Shown here one piece after another: positions 17,850-27,306 of a stretch of DNA of 64,000 nt (positions are counted from its first letter, which is position 1; each line of letters opens with the position of its first letter). This stretch comes from JAJPKK01 sp963787675. GTDB taxonomy: Bacteria; Pseudomonadota; Alphaproteobacteria; Rhizobiales; Xanthobacteraceae. A model generated the notes under the pieces. It saw only the letters and a program-made list of their open reading frames with translations, was not told the DNA's origin and did no database searches. The stretch is from positions 1 through 64,000 of the forward strand of contig CAWBDV010000003.1 of NCBI GenBank assembly GCA_963787675.1, in the 5' to 3' direction. Both the position numbers and the translations under genes were made by a program.

Positions 17850-17978
17850 GTCGCCACCCTCTAAGCAAGCAGGCGCGTGTTATTGGACCTCGGCTCGGGC
17901 GCGCGCGCCAGCAGCGCGTGCGCCCTTTCAGCTCATCAACGTTACACCAATTTCTCGTACATCCGAAAGGGGAGCGTG

Positions 17979-18074
17979 ATGGCCGGAATTGGCCCATCGC
18001 GCCCTTCTTATCAGGTTCACATGGGACTGCTTCCGGTCAAAGCAGACGTGGCCGCGAGGCTGTACCGAAAATAG
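17979..18074 (+). CDS. Possible 31-aa protein
   Basis: A short frame with a good Shine-Dalgarno (AAAGGGGAG five bases before ATG) coding MAGIGPSRPSYQVHMGLLPV plus a basic end. No similarity recognised. The rest of 17850-18416 shows no gene. Confidence 0.3.
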   Translation: MAGIGPSRPSYQVHMGLLPVKADVAARLYRK

Positions 18075-18416
18075 GTGGGCGTCCCGTAACATCACGGTGG
18101 CATGATGTATGGCAGCGCAAATTGGAGAATGGTGCCGGCAATTAATATCAACACAGCGAGCTTGATGGCACCGATCAGAAACCGCCAAGCCGACGATCGC
18201 AGCGACATTTGAGCCGTCCGTCGAGCGCAAGACCGCGCCGACGGACAGCTACACTATGGCCAATAGTGTTGCAGGCCATTGATTGAACGTCAGAATCGGG
18301 CCTAGCCTAGGACGCGAAGATTTCTAGAACGTGTTCCTTGCCCCTCTAATGCAATGCAAACGATAAGGAATTCCTCTTGCAACGGTATTGGCCATTCTGT
18401 TTCACGCGGAGCGTCG

Positions 18417-19016
18417 ATGCGGGAGCCAATCCTCGCCGGCATGAGCCTCCACGGAGCAACCGGAGGCCGCAAATATCTCAACGCGGCCGAGCGGCGGCGT
18501 TTCATGAAGGCGGCAGCGCGCGCCGAGCCGAACACGCGGCTTTTTTGTCTGGTGTTGGGATGGAGCGGCGCGCGCATCTCCGAAGTGCTGGCGCTTACCC
18601 CGGCCGCGATCGACATCGAGAGCGGCGTCGCCAGCATCGAGACCTTGAAAAGGCGCAAGCGCGGCATCGTCCGTCAGGTGCCGTTGCCGCGCGACCTCCT
18701 CCGTCAACTCAACCGCGCGTTCAAGCTGCACGCGATGCAGCGCGATCCTGAATTTTTGTGCATGCGCCTCTGGAGCTGGAGCCGCTCGACTGCGTGGCGG
18801 CACGTCAAGGCTGTGATGGCCGCGGCGGACATCACGGGTACACCCGCCATGCCGAAGGGGTTACGGCACGCATTCGGTGTCAACGCGTTCCAATCGAACG
18901 TGCCGCCGCACTTGGTTCAGCGCTGGCTTGGACATGCTTCGCTGCGCACCACAACGATTTACGGCGACGTGATCGGACCGGAGGAACGGGCGATCGCTCG
19001 ACGCATGTGGAAATAA
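18417..19016 (+). CDS. Tyrosine recombinase, catalytic domain only
   Basis: About 199 aa from ATG 18417 (GGAGCG upstream). It has the catalytic residues of phage-type integrases: WSGARISEVLAL (Arg), RRKRG (Lys), KGLRHAF (Lys in place of the first His, then Arg and His), WLGHASLRTTTIYGDV (His and Tyr). The N-terminal core-binding domain of full-length integrases is missing. Short single-domain integrases of this sort are common on rhizobial replicons. Role in the island unknown. Confidence 0.85.
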   Translation: MREPILAGMSLHGATGGRKYLNAAERRRFMKAAARAEPNTRLFCLVLGWSGARISEVLALTPAAIDIESGVASIETLKRRKRGIVRQVPLPRDLLRQLNRAFKLHAMQRDPEFLCMRLWSWSRSTAWRHVKAVMAAADITGTPAMPKGLRHAFGVNAFQSNVPPHLVQRWLGHASLRTTTIYGDVIGPEERAIARRMWK

Positions 19017-19067
19017 AAGCCCAAGCGCAATGTGATCTTCGAAGAGATTCCGCGCGCGGTCGTGAGC

Positions 19068-19103
19068 GATCACTCCGCCTACATCGCATCGTGGATCAAG
19101 GTA
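19068..19103 (+). repeat. ArdC fragment
   Basis: Twelve codons (DHSAYIASWIKV) identical in sense to part of the ArdC C-terminus at 13722-13760. It is directly followed by the 3' end of membrane-protein copy 2, a recombination scar. Confidence 0.6.
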
Positions 19104-19118
19104 TCACGGTCCCCACCG

Positions 19119-19511
19119 TCACGCGGTGAAACCCGCGAAGGTCAGGTAAAGACCCAAGACCAGACCCGCGCCCATGAAGATATAGAAACGCTCTTCGTAG
19201 CGTACCGCGTCGAAGAATTTGCTTAACGCATCCTGCGGCAGGGCGAGCAGCACCGCGCCCCGGATCACCATCAGCCATCCCACGAGAGTGACGACGATCG
19301 GCAGCGCGCCCCCGGTCCAGATATTGTGACCGACCACCATGGCGAGACCGGCAGCGAGGCCGAGCATTTCGATGAACATCAGGAGCGGCGGATTCCTGAT
19401 GAGCGCATTGATGGTTGTGACGGCTCTCTGCTTGTGCATCATCATCGTCGTCGTCAGTACAATGCAGTACAGGCCGATGAATTTCGCAAGAAAGATCGTG
19501 AGCGGCACCAT
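19119..19511 (-). CDS. Four-span membrane protein, copy 2
   Basis: 130 aa, differing from copy 1 at four positions only (Leu2Val, Ile18Val, Val47Ile, Phe109Tyr). The nucleotide similarity covers the whole gene and stops shortly outside it. The two copies flank about 3.4 kb holding the histidine kinase and the short integrase. All changes are conservative, so both may still be functional. Confidence 0.7.
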   Translation of the reverse strand: MVPLTIFLAKFIGLYCIVLTTTMMMHKQRAVTTINALIRNPPLLMFIEMLGLAAGLAMVVGHNIWTGGALPIVVTLVGWLMVIRGAVLLALPQDALSKFFDAVRYEERFYIFMGAGLVLGLYLTFAGFTA

Positions 19512-19871
19512 GCGCGCCTCCGGGGTTCCGGTGAACGGATTATCGAGACGATACTGCCGCCGCTGAAATCAACCATCTCCTACCGAAAAAGTCCAATCGG
19601 TGCCGGGTCATCAGCGCGGATCGATGCCGTCAGAGTCGCCACCGGCCAAAAGAGGCCGAAAGGCGACATCCCGCCGACAGAGGCGCCTTGAGGTGAGATA
19701 AAGCTTCCAATCGTCGGCTCGGTAATCCAACAAGTGCATTATGATCTCGTCGTGATGGGTGTGGGCATCCCATGTGACTAGAATTGGAATTGGCTGCTAC
19801 GCAATCGACTCACCTGTCATTGTGTTGTCATCGGAAATTCGAATATTTGTTTTGCAAGTGACGTAACGCGT
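19512..19871. other. Intergenic region upstream of the Nramp-like gene
   Basis: No gene found in 360 bases. I looked for a manganese-type riboswitch because of the downstream transporter and saw no convincing one. Confidence 0.35.
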
Positions 19872-21188
19872 ATGCAGCTCTCCAACAATGGCGACCATCG
19901 ACCGCAGCGCGCGAACGTTCTGCGGACCTTTTGGATTCACCTAAAAGAGCATCCCCTGTCGCGGGTCGGCCCCGGGCTCATCACTGGTGTGGCCGACGAC
20001 GATCCAAGCGGAATAGCCACCTACTCCCAGGCAGGCGCTCAATTCGGGCTCGACATGCTGTGGACGATGCCGCTGGCCTTTCCTCTGATGGCGGCGATCC
20101 AATCCATGTGCGCACGGATCGGCAGGGTCACAGGGAAAGGACTTGCCGCCAACATCAAGGCGGCGTTCCCTCGAACCATACTCCAAGGCGTCGTGTTTTT
20201 ACTGCTGGTCGCCAATACCCTCAATATCGCCGCCGACATCGCAGCCATGGGGGAAGTCTCTGATCTCGTCACCGGTTTCGATCGCTACCTTATGACGGTG
20301 TTCTTTGCGGTCGGAATGCTGCTGCTGCAGGTCTTCATTCCCTATCACCGTTACGTCTCTTTCTTGAAATGGCTGACACTCTCCCTCCTGGCCTACGCCG
20401 CTGTCCTGTTCACAGTCCACGTCCCTTGGCGTGACGTGGCGCTCCGCACGTTCTGGCCCAGCTTCACGCCGAATTCCGAAGCCGCGACCATGGTGGTGGG
20501 CTTGTTCGGCACCACCATCAGTCCGTACCTCTTCTTCTGGCAGGCATCGGAAGAGGTCGAGGACATGGAAAGCCGGCAAGGCGAGGCACCGCTCTTGCGG
20601 GATCCGAGCTCGGCAGGCCCGGAACTGCGCCGCATCCGGTGGGACACTTGGAGCGGCATGTTCTACTCCGACATTACGGCCTACTTCATCATTTTGGCGA
20701 CCGCGGTCACGCTCAATGTAGCGGGAGTAAAAGACATCGAGACGGCGGCGCAGGCGGCAAGCGCGCTGCGGCCATTGGCTGGCGACTTCGCGTTTTTGCT
20801 CTTCGCCCTCGGCATTCTGGGTGTTGGCCTGATCAGCGTGCCCGTGCTGGCCGGTTCTGCCGCGTATGCGCTTTCTGAGGCCATGGGCTGGAAATGGGGC
20901 CTCGAACGGAAGCTGAGCGACGCTCGCGGATTCTATGGCGTCATCGCCGTCAGCGTGTTCGCCGCACTCATCATCCAATATTCACCGATCAGTCCGATGA
21001 AGGCCTTGTTCTGGAGCGCGGTAATCAACGGGGTTGTGGCCGTGCCCCTGATGGTCGTGATCATCCTGCTCGTCTCCAAGAAATCTGTGATGGGTGCTTT
21101 CACCGCGGGTCGGTCGATCATCATCCTCGGCTGGATCGCGACGGCAGTCATGGGCGTGGCCGCCGTGCGGATGTTTATCCGCGGCTAG
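19872..21188 (+). CDS. Nramp-related divalent metal transporter with altered metal motifs
   Basis: 438 aa with about 11 hydrophobic segments. The overall pattern is Nramp: GPGLITGVADDDPSGIATYS in TM1, a long amphipathic link, and GTTISPYLFFWQASEE in TM6. Classical Nramp proteins have DPGN in TM1 and MPH in TM6; here they read DPSG and SPY. Loss of the Asn and Met ligands suggests a substrate other than Mn/Fe, possibly Mg (NRMT-like), but this is inference. An acidic loop follows TM6 (EEVEDMESRQGEA). Confidence 0.88.
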   Translation: MQLSNNGDHRPQRANVLRTFWIHLKEHPLSRVGPGLITGVADDDPSGIATYSQAGAQFGLDMLWTMPLAFPLMAAIQSMCARIGRVTGKGLAANIKAAFPRTILQGVVFLLLVANTLNIAADIAAMGEVSDLVTGFDRYLMTVFFAVGMLLLQVFIPYHRYVSFLKWLTLSLLAYAAVLFTVHVPWRDVALRTFWPSFTPNSEAATMVVGLFGTTISPYLFFWQASEEVEDMESRQGEAPLLRDPSSAGPELRRIRWDTWSGMFYSDITAYFIILATAVTLNVAGVKDIETAAQAASALRPLAGDFAFLLFALGILGVGLISVPVLAGSAAYALSEAMGWKWGLERKLSDARGFYGVIAVSVFAALIIQYSPISPMKALFWSAVINGVVAVPLMVVIILLVSKKSVMGAFTAGRSIIILGWIATAVMGVAAVRMFIRG

Positions 21189-21260
21189 GCGCCGCCGAAT
21201 TCAACCGCAGCGGTGCGGCAGCCGTACTGACCCGGAGGAAGCTGGCGCGGGGCGACGGTA

Positions 21261-21593
21261 ATGAAGTTGACAGAAGAGGCCGTGCTTAATTGGGTCGCTC
21301 TCGCGTCGGCGGCCACTCTCTTTATTTCTCCCTGGGCTCTTGGTTTCGCCAACGTCCCTGCGGCGGCTTGGACGGCTTGGATTGACGCCGCTTGCATTGC
21401 GATTGTCATTCTTGCGTTCTCCGGCGCAGAACAGTCAACGTGGGCCACCATGATTGTCGGAATCTTTACCACCGTCCTTCCGTGGGTTCTTGGTTTCGCG
21501 GATATCATACCTGCTGTGGCCGTTCACGGCACAATAGGGCTCATCATAACCACGATAGCAGGCGCGAAATTCTGGCTCCGAGCCGCGGACTGA
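21261..21593 (+). CDS. SPW-repeat membrane protein
   Basis: 110 aa with four hydrophobic segments and two SPW-type motifs (FISPWALGFANV and VLPWVLGFADI). SPW proteins are small integral membrane proteins of unknown function. It lies 72 bases after the Nramp-like gene in the same direction and may be co-transcribed. Confidence 0.85.
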   Translation: MKLTEEAVLNWVALASAATLFISPWALGFANVPAAAWTAWIDAACIAIVILAFSGAEQSTWATMIVGIFTTVLPWVLGFADIIPAVAVHGTIGLIITTIAGAKFWLRAAD

Positions 21594-21809
21594 GTCAGGT
21601 TGGTGCAGTCCGCTTCGGGTTATCCTCACCCGTGAAAAGCAATGACGCTGATGGACTTCGCCGCCGCGCCGGTCGAGCTAGCAGTCGCAGTTGACACAAC
21701 CTTGCGCCTGACGGCGTCACCGGGCACAACGGCATATCTGGCCGGCGAATGCTTCCGATCATGCTACCATAGACCCGAATTTTGGGGATGCGCATGCGGA
21801 GAAACAGCG

Positions 21810-22064
21810 ATGTCGGGAAAGACCGTGGTGAACCGTGACGAGATTGAAAAAATGATCCTTGCGGTGGTGCAAAGCGCCGATTGCGGGAAAGATATCACCG
21901 GTGTGACGCTTGAGATCGAACGCGATGACGATGGCAATCGCACGTTCACAGTTGAGCGGTTGCACACGGGCGGTGGCGCCGTTCTTCCCGAAGCAATGCG
22001 AATTGCGACTGCCGAAGCTACAAGACTGCGGAAGGAATTTGCGCTTCGAGAAGAGAGCCTTTGA
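21810..22064 (+). CDS. Hypothetical protein, 84 aa
   Basis: Starts at ATG 21810 with GGAGAAA upstream. The sequence is soluble and acidic: EIEKMILAVVQSADCGKDI, then GVTLEIERDDDGNRTFTVE, typical of small conserved rhizobial proteins. No function known. It is followed immediately by an ArdC fragment. Confidence 0.55.
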   Translation: MSGKTVVNRDEIEKMILAVVQSADCGKDITGVTLEIERDDDGNRTFTVERLHTGGGAVLPEAMRIATAEATRLRKEFALREESL

Positions 22065-22087
22065 GCGCAAGAAGCTGGCGCCGTCGC

Positions 22088-22241
22088 GCCGCCTACATCG
22101 CGTCCTGGATCAAGGTATTGACGGACAACAAGCGGGCGATCTTCACCGCCGCGTCCCACGCGTAGCGCGGCGGATTTCGTGCGCCGCTTGCAGAAGCCGT
22201 CATTCGGTGCGCAGGCCCTCGCGACGGCGAACGCCGCGTAA
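22088..22241 (+). pseudogene. ArdC C-terminal fragment, decayed
   Basis: Encodes AYIASWIKVLTDNKRAIFTA, then a TAG where the 13465 gene has CAG, followed by a frame change. It is clearly a remnant of the same antirestriction gene. One of at least four such fragments in the island. Confidence 0.65.
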
Positions 22242-22324
22242 AGACTGCCTGTTCGCGGCTCGATGCGCTATAGAGCGCTTGCCTGGATTAATGTACGAAT
22301 TCCTCCTTTGCAGCGGGTGGTGTC

Positions 22325-23299
22325 ATGGGTGTTCTCATCGGCGGGAAATGGAGCGAGGGCGAGCTGTCCGCAGAAACAGGCGAGGCAGGCCAATTCAAGC
22401 GGGTTGACAGCGCTTTTCGCAACCGCATCACCGCGGACGGTTCCTCGGGCTTCAAGGCCGAGCCCGGGCGCTATCACCTCTATGTCGCTCACGGCTGTCC
22501 GTGGGCACACCGCACCCTGATCTATCGCGCGCTGAAGAAGCTTGAGGGGCTCATCTCGGTCGCTTACGCCATCCCGGGCCTCACGCCGCAAGGGTGGAAG
22601 TTCGAGCGCGACCCGCGTTATCCCGATTGCCTTCCCGATGAGGTCAACGGCTTTCGCTATCTGTACGAGGCCTATGTTGCGAGCAATCCAAGCTATACCG
22701 GCAAGGTGACGGTTCCGACCTTGTGGGACAAGAAGACCAACCAAATCGTCAACAATGAATCCTCCGAGATCATCCGGATGTTCGACACCGAATTCGGCGC
22801 GGTCACCGGTGATCGCAGCGAACTCTATCCGCAGGCCCTGCGCAGTGAAATCGACGCCATCAACGATCGCGTCTATCACAACGTCAACAATGGCGTGTAC
22901 CGCGCCGGCTTTGCCAAATCGCAGGCCGCTTACGATGACGCCTACGACGGGCTTTTCGCCACGCTCGACTGGCTGGAGACGCGCCTGTCAAGCCAACGCT
23001 ATCTTGTGGAACACCAGATCACGGAAGCCGACTGGCGGCTCTTCCCGACGCTCGTCCGGTTCGACGTCGCGTACTTTTCGCTGTTCAAATGCAACAGACA
23101 GCGCATTGCCGATTATCCGAACCTCTCGAACTACATGCGCGAGCTTTATCAGGTGCCCGGAGTCGCCGCCACGGTGACACCGCGCTATTACGTTATCAAC
23201 TACTATTCGATCGCCCGATTGAATCCGACGATGATCATTCCAAAGGGGACGCCAGTCGATTTTAGCCAGCCCCACGACCGCGCCAGATTGGCCGCGTAA
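22325..23299 (+). CDS. Glutathionyl-hydroquinone reductase-like GST
   Basis: 324 aa, the length of YqjG/ECM4-type enzymes. HGCPWAHRTLIYRAL carries the Cys (residue 58) that takes glutathione from glutathionyl-hydroquinones. VTVPTLWDKKTNQIVNNESSEI is the glutathione-binding strand and Glu-Ser pair. The helical GST C-terminal domain follows (QITEADWRLFPTLVRFD). It acts in the cytoplasm in quinone detoxification. Preceded by a GGTGTC stretch rather than a strong ribosome site. Confidence 0.93.
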   Translation: MGVLIGGKWSEGELSAETGEAGQFKRVDSAFRNRITADGSSGFKAEPGRYHLYVAHGCPWAHRTLIYRALKKLEGLISVAYAIPGLTPQGWKFERDPRYPDCLPDEVNGFRYLYEAYVASNPSYTGKVTVPTLWDKKTNQIVNNESSEIIRMFDTEFGAVTGDRSELYPQALRSEIDAINDRVYHNVNNGVYRAGFAKSQAAYDDAYDGLFATLDWLETRLSSQRYLVEHQITEADWRLFPTLVRFDVAYFSLFKCNRQRIADYPNLSNYMRELYQVPGVAATVTPRYYVINYYSIARLNPTMIIPKGTPVDFSQPHDRARLAA

Positions 23300-23441
23300 T
23301 GATCACGCGCTCGTAACGTTGCCGAAATGACCACTGCCGCGTCGGCGCTCACCTCCTCACGAATCATTTGAATAATTCGCGCCGCACGGCAGTATCCTTG
23401 TCATCGCCTGTCACCGCAAATCGGGACGGGCGCTTGAATGT

Positions 23442-23786
23442 ATGTCTGTTTCGTTTCCCTGCTTCTCCCGGCGTCTCCGCGCGGCTGGAATCCTCGTTTG
23501 TATCGCTTGCGCGATGTTGGCGCCCCCGGCACGTGCTGCCGACGCCAATGCTCTCGATCCGGCGGCCGGCAAGCCAAACGTCGCGCCGAGCACGGGACAA
23601 ATCCTGGCGCCGTCCGCGCCGCGTGCGGGCGGCAATCGCTCGGGCAGCGGCGAGGTCATCGTTGGCTCAAGCGGAGCACCCTGTACCGCACCGTTTGAGG
23701 GCGCGATCCGCTACGCGGACAAGAAGCTGCAATTCTGCGACGGAACGGGGTGGCGCGTGCTCAGCGTCACCCCGAATTCCCCATGA
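23442..23786 (+). CDS. Small secreted protein upstream of the fibre gene
   Basis: 114 aa with a signal peptide (hydrophobic AAGILVCIACAMLA, cleavage near ARAADA). The C-terminal part, CTAPFEGAIRYADKKLQFC followed by DGTGWR, resembles short domains found in fibre or adhesin proteins. Its stop overlaps the next start as ATGA, so the two are probably co-translated. Confidence 0.65.
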   Translation: MSVSFPCFSRRLRAAGILVCIACAMLAPPARAADANALDPAAGKPNVAPSTGQILAPSAPRAGGNRSGSGEVIVGSSGAPCTAPFEGAIRYADKKLQFCDGTGWRVLSVTPNSP

Positions 23787-26706
23787 AGCTGTGGACGGCG
23801 CGCAATGGCGCCGTTCTCCTGATCCTGATTGTCTTGCTCGGCGGCACGACGGTCGCGTGGGGACAGTTCGCAAACAAAACCAGCAACGTTGCGGGAACGC
23901 TCGGTGGTGCCTGCACCAGCTCCGCAAACGACTATGTGTGGCCGGACACCAACGGCAACATCCTCAAATGCGTCAGCAATGTTTGGACAGCCGTGCCCGT
24001 CTACTGGACGATGTCCAACACGCGCGTCGGCATCGGCACCTCGTCGCCGCTTGTCTCGCTCGACCTGTCGCAGAACACCGATGCGGTGGCGCTGCCCGTC
24101 GGCACGACGAGTTAAGAACCGGCGTCGCCGCTCAACGGCATGATCCGGTACAATTCGACCATCGGCGATCTGGAAGCCTATATCGCCAACGCCTGGACAT
24201 CGCTGACCACTGGCGGGACAACGGCGGCTATCACGCTCAGCACCTCGGCCGCCACGCCGAACCCCGCGAGTTCGTACAGCGCCACCACCGGTCTGTTCAG
24301 CGGCGCGTCGGGACAGGTTTCCGTCACCAGCACCAGCAACGAAATCGCGCGGTTCACCGGCACCGGCTTGGCAGTTGGCACGTCCTACGTCTCCACCGCC
24401 GCGCCGACAAATGGCATGATCGTGCAGGGCAATGTCGGGATTGGTTCTGCAAGCCCGGCGCATGCGCTGGATGTGAGCGGCAGCGTTGTGCTAACGAGCA
24501 GTTCAGCCAACGCTCTCGCCATCGGCACCAACGGAGTGACCAATCCGGCCTTCCTTGTCAACGCCAGCACCGCCAACGCAACGACCGGGATCAGTTTGAC
24601 CAACGCTGCAGCGGGCGGCGGCGTGACGCTGCAGGCAACTTCGCCCAATACAAATGAAGGCCTTAAAATCTACGGCAAAGGCAACGCTGGCGTTACTATC
24701 GAAATCGACCGGCTCTGGCAACAGCACAGCCAGCGTTATTTTGGGCGGAGGCATAACAGATGTTACTATTAGCGATTACGCAACGACGTTCACTCCCGGC
24801 GGTCGCGGACAGTCGGGTGAAGGCCCGCAGCTCATGTTCACCAGCGGGACTGGCACAACCGCTAGGCGCTGGTAAGGCGGATGTACAATTCAATCTTGGG
24901 ACCACGCAAAGTTATGTTAGCTCCGGTTTTGCGACCGAAGAGCATTTCCTCATCAATGCTCCATCCGGTGATGCGTTAAGCTCGGCCGGCACGATCACCA
25001 ACGATGCGACGTTTGCCGTCACCGGTCCGCCGGCGGCAGGCACCAATGCCACGATCACTAATGCGCACGCGATTTATATCCCCAGTGCCACGATGACGAC
25101 CGCCATCACCAACAGCTATGGCCTAACGGTCAACGCGACAACAGGTGCTACTAACAATTACGCCGCGCAGTTCATGGGCGGCAATGTCGGTATCGGCTCG
25201 TCTTCGCCGCTGGCGGCGCTCGATGTAAACGGCGCGATCGATATCAAAGGCGCGAACGGCATCTCCTATCCATCCGCTGACAGCACTACCAACGGCTCGA
25301 TCACAATCGGCGCGGGCGCTCAAAGCACAGGCGCAACCTCCGCCGCCTATGAAAATACTGTGATCGGCTACAACGCCATCAACGGCGCGACGATTGGAAC
25401 CCAAAGCGTCAATAACGTCGTTATCGGTGCGCGGGCAGGCGCAACAGCAACTTGGACTACGGCGCACGACAACGTGATCATTGGACACGGGGCGGCGAAC
25501 TCAAACACGAGTTCGGCAAATGGGAACGTGATCATTGGTTCGAACGGTTACGCCGATCTTTCCTCCGGCGTGGATAATGTGATGATTGGATATGCTACCA
25601 GCAGTTCAAGTTCCGGCAGAAATTATATGGTTGGCATCGGCGCCAATATTTTGGGGGGCACGGATAGCGTCGTTATTGGTCAGGCGGCCGCGCATACCAC
25701 GTTTGGAACCGATAACGTTATTATTGGTTTTCAGGCTGGTTATTACATCAACAGCGGTTCCGACAACATCGCCATCGGCACCAACACAATGGCCGGCGTA
25801 ACCGGCAACAGAATAACGGGCAGTTTTAATACGGCTGTTGGCTCGAATGCCGGGCTTGTCCTGCAAGGCGCGTCCGCCAACAATACTTTCCTCGGTTATG
25901 GTGTCGCCAGCACAACGCTGACTACCGGCAACGGCAACATTCTGATCGGCAATTCGTCAGCGGTGGATACGCCGACTGCAACGACCAGCAATTTCCTCGA
26001 TATCGGTAACGCGATCTTTGCGACCGGCATGACGGGCTCATCGGTCACCAGCCCGGCGGGCCTCGTTGGCATCGGCACCGCGACGATGGCAAGCACGTTC
26101 GAGGTCAACGGCAACGTCTCGATCGGCTATCCCGACACCGCCGCGACCAGCAATGGCCTGATCGTCATTGGCAACGTAGGTATCGGTACCAACAATCCAG
26201 CGTATCTGTTGCAAGTCGGCTCTGCATCCGCGTCCGGCATTGTGTTTGAAATACAAGATTCTGGCGGTACTTGCACCTTTCAGCCAACATCGTCGTCCCT
26301 CATCACGATCTGCTCGTCGGACGCGCGGCTGAAGGACGATATCAACGATGCGCATGAAGCGCTGCCGCAGCTCGCCGATATGCGCGTGCGCGACTATACG
26401 ATCAAGGCGAGCGGCGTGCGGACCAGCGGCGTCATCGCTCAGGAAATGCTGCGCACGCATCCCGATATGGTGCATATGGGACCGGACGGCTTCTACGGCG
26501 TCGAGGCGCCCAACGTGTGGCTTCTGGTGAAGGCGATTCAGGAATTGAAGGCGGCGAACGACGACCTCGTGGAGCGTGTGAGTGCGGACGATGACGCCGT
26601 AAAGGAGGCGAAGGACGCCGCGAAGGAGGCGAAGGATGCCCTCAAGGCGGCCAACGACAACATAGCGGAACTGCGCGGGCGGCTCGATGCGCTGGAGGCC
26701 CGGTGA
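23783..26706 (+). pseudogene. S74 adhesin/fibre-like protein, broken by a stop and two frameshifts
   Basis: Begins with a signal peptide (MKLWTARNGAVLLILIVLL). It continues with repeats of NVGIGSSSPL and DNVIIGHGAAN type, the YadA-head/tail-fibre beta-roll pattern. It ends with an S74 intramolecular chaperone domain (SSDARLKDDINDAHEALPQL) and a Lys/Glu/Asp coiled coil. In-frame TAA at 24113 interrupts it. The frame changes at about 24700 and again at about 24862 before the long last part. An intact parent would have about 970 residues. It was probably a trimeric cell-surface or secreted adhesin, now a pseudogene. Confidence 0.75.
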
Positions 26707-27029
26707 TGCTCAAAGGGCTCGGGCACATTCGAACAATCGGCGTACTTGTTGCTCTTTCCATCGCGATGCTCTTTTCGGCCAATGCCGAGGCCCGGTACGG
26801 AACGCAAGCGGCCAGCGTTGCAACGGTAGACTTTGGCGCAGCCGAGAGCCAGCCAGGTGAGCCGAACTATGCGGACCTCCTCAGAGAAGTTGAACAGCTC
26901 AAGGCCCAAAACACCAAGAAGAATGCGGAGCTAAAGCTTCTGCGGGAGCGCATCCAGGCGCTCGAAGCGGCCCACTCACAACGCGACGGCGTCAAGCCGG
27001 ATGCCAAAGATGGAAACACCCCGCGTTAA
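26706..27029 (+). CDS. Secreted coiled-coil protein, hypothetical
   Basis: 107 aa from ATG 26706 (GTG 26703 is possible). A signal peptide (IRTIGVLVALSIAMLFSANA) is followed by a coiled coil (YADLLREVEQLKAQNTKKNA, then ELKLLRERIQALEAA). It overlaps the end of the S74 gene and could be a partner of the adhesin. Function unknown. Confidence 0.6.
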   Translation: MLKGLGHIRTIGVLVALSIAMLFSANAEARYGTQAASVATVDFGAAESQPGEPNYADLLREVEQLKAQNTKKNAELKLLRERIQALEAAHSQRDGVKPDAKDGNTPR

Positions 27030-27306
27030 ATTCCGGCAGCGGGTGTCGCGGAATGTGGTACGCTCAGGTTCGTGACCTGCGACCCCACCGCCATCGCGCG
27101 CTGCGACGCCAGATTGCCTTCATTCGCGCCGTCCGACGTCGCCTGCCGCCAGCGATTGTGCCTCGACGATTTCGCGTTGAAGTCCGCGAATGCCTTGCTG
27201 GAGCAGAGCCAGCGCGGACAACGCGGCCGTGAAGGAGGCGACGGATGCGGTCCTCCGGTAGAATGGCGCTCTGCTCCGGCCTCCGCCAAGCGGTTTTCTG
27301 CCGCCG

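Noticed and set aside
19700..19871. Manganese riboswitch before the Nramp-like gene
   Set aside because: No matching conserved loops could be found by eye.
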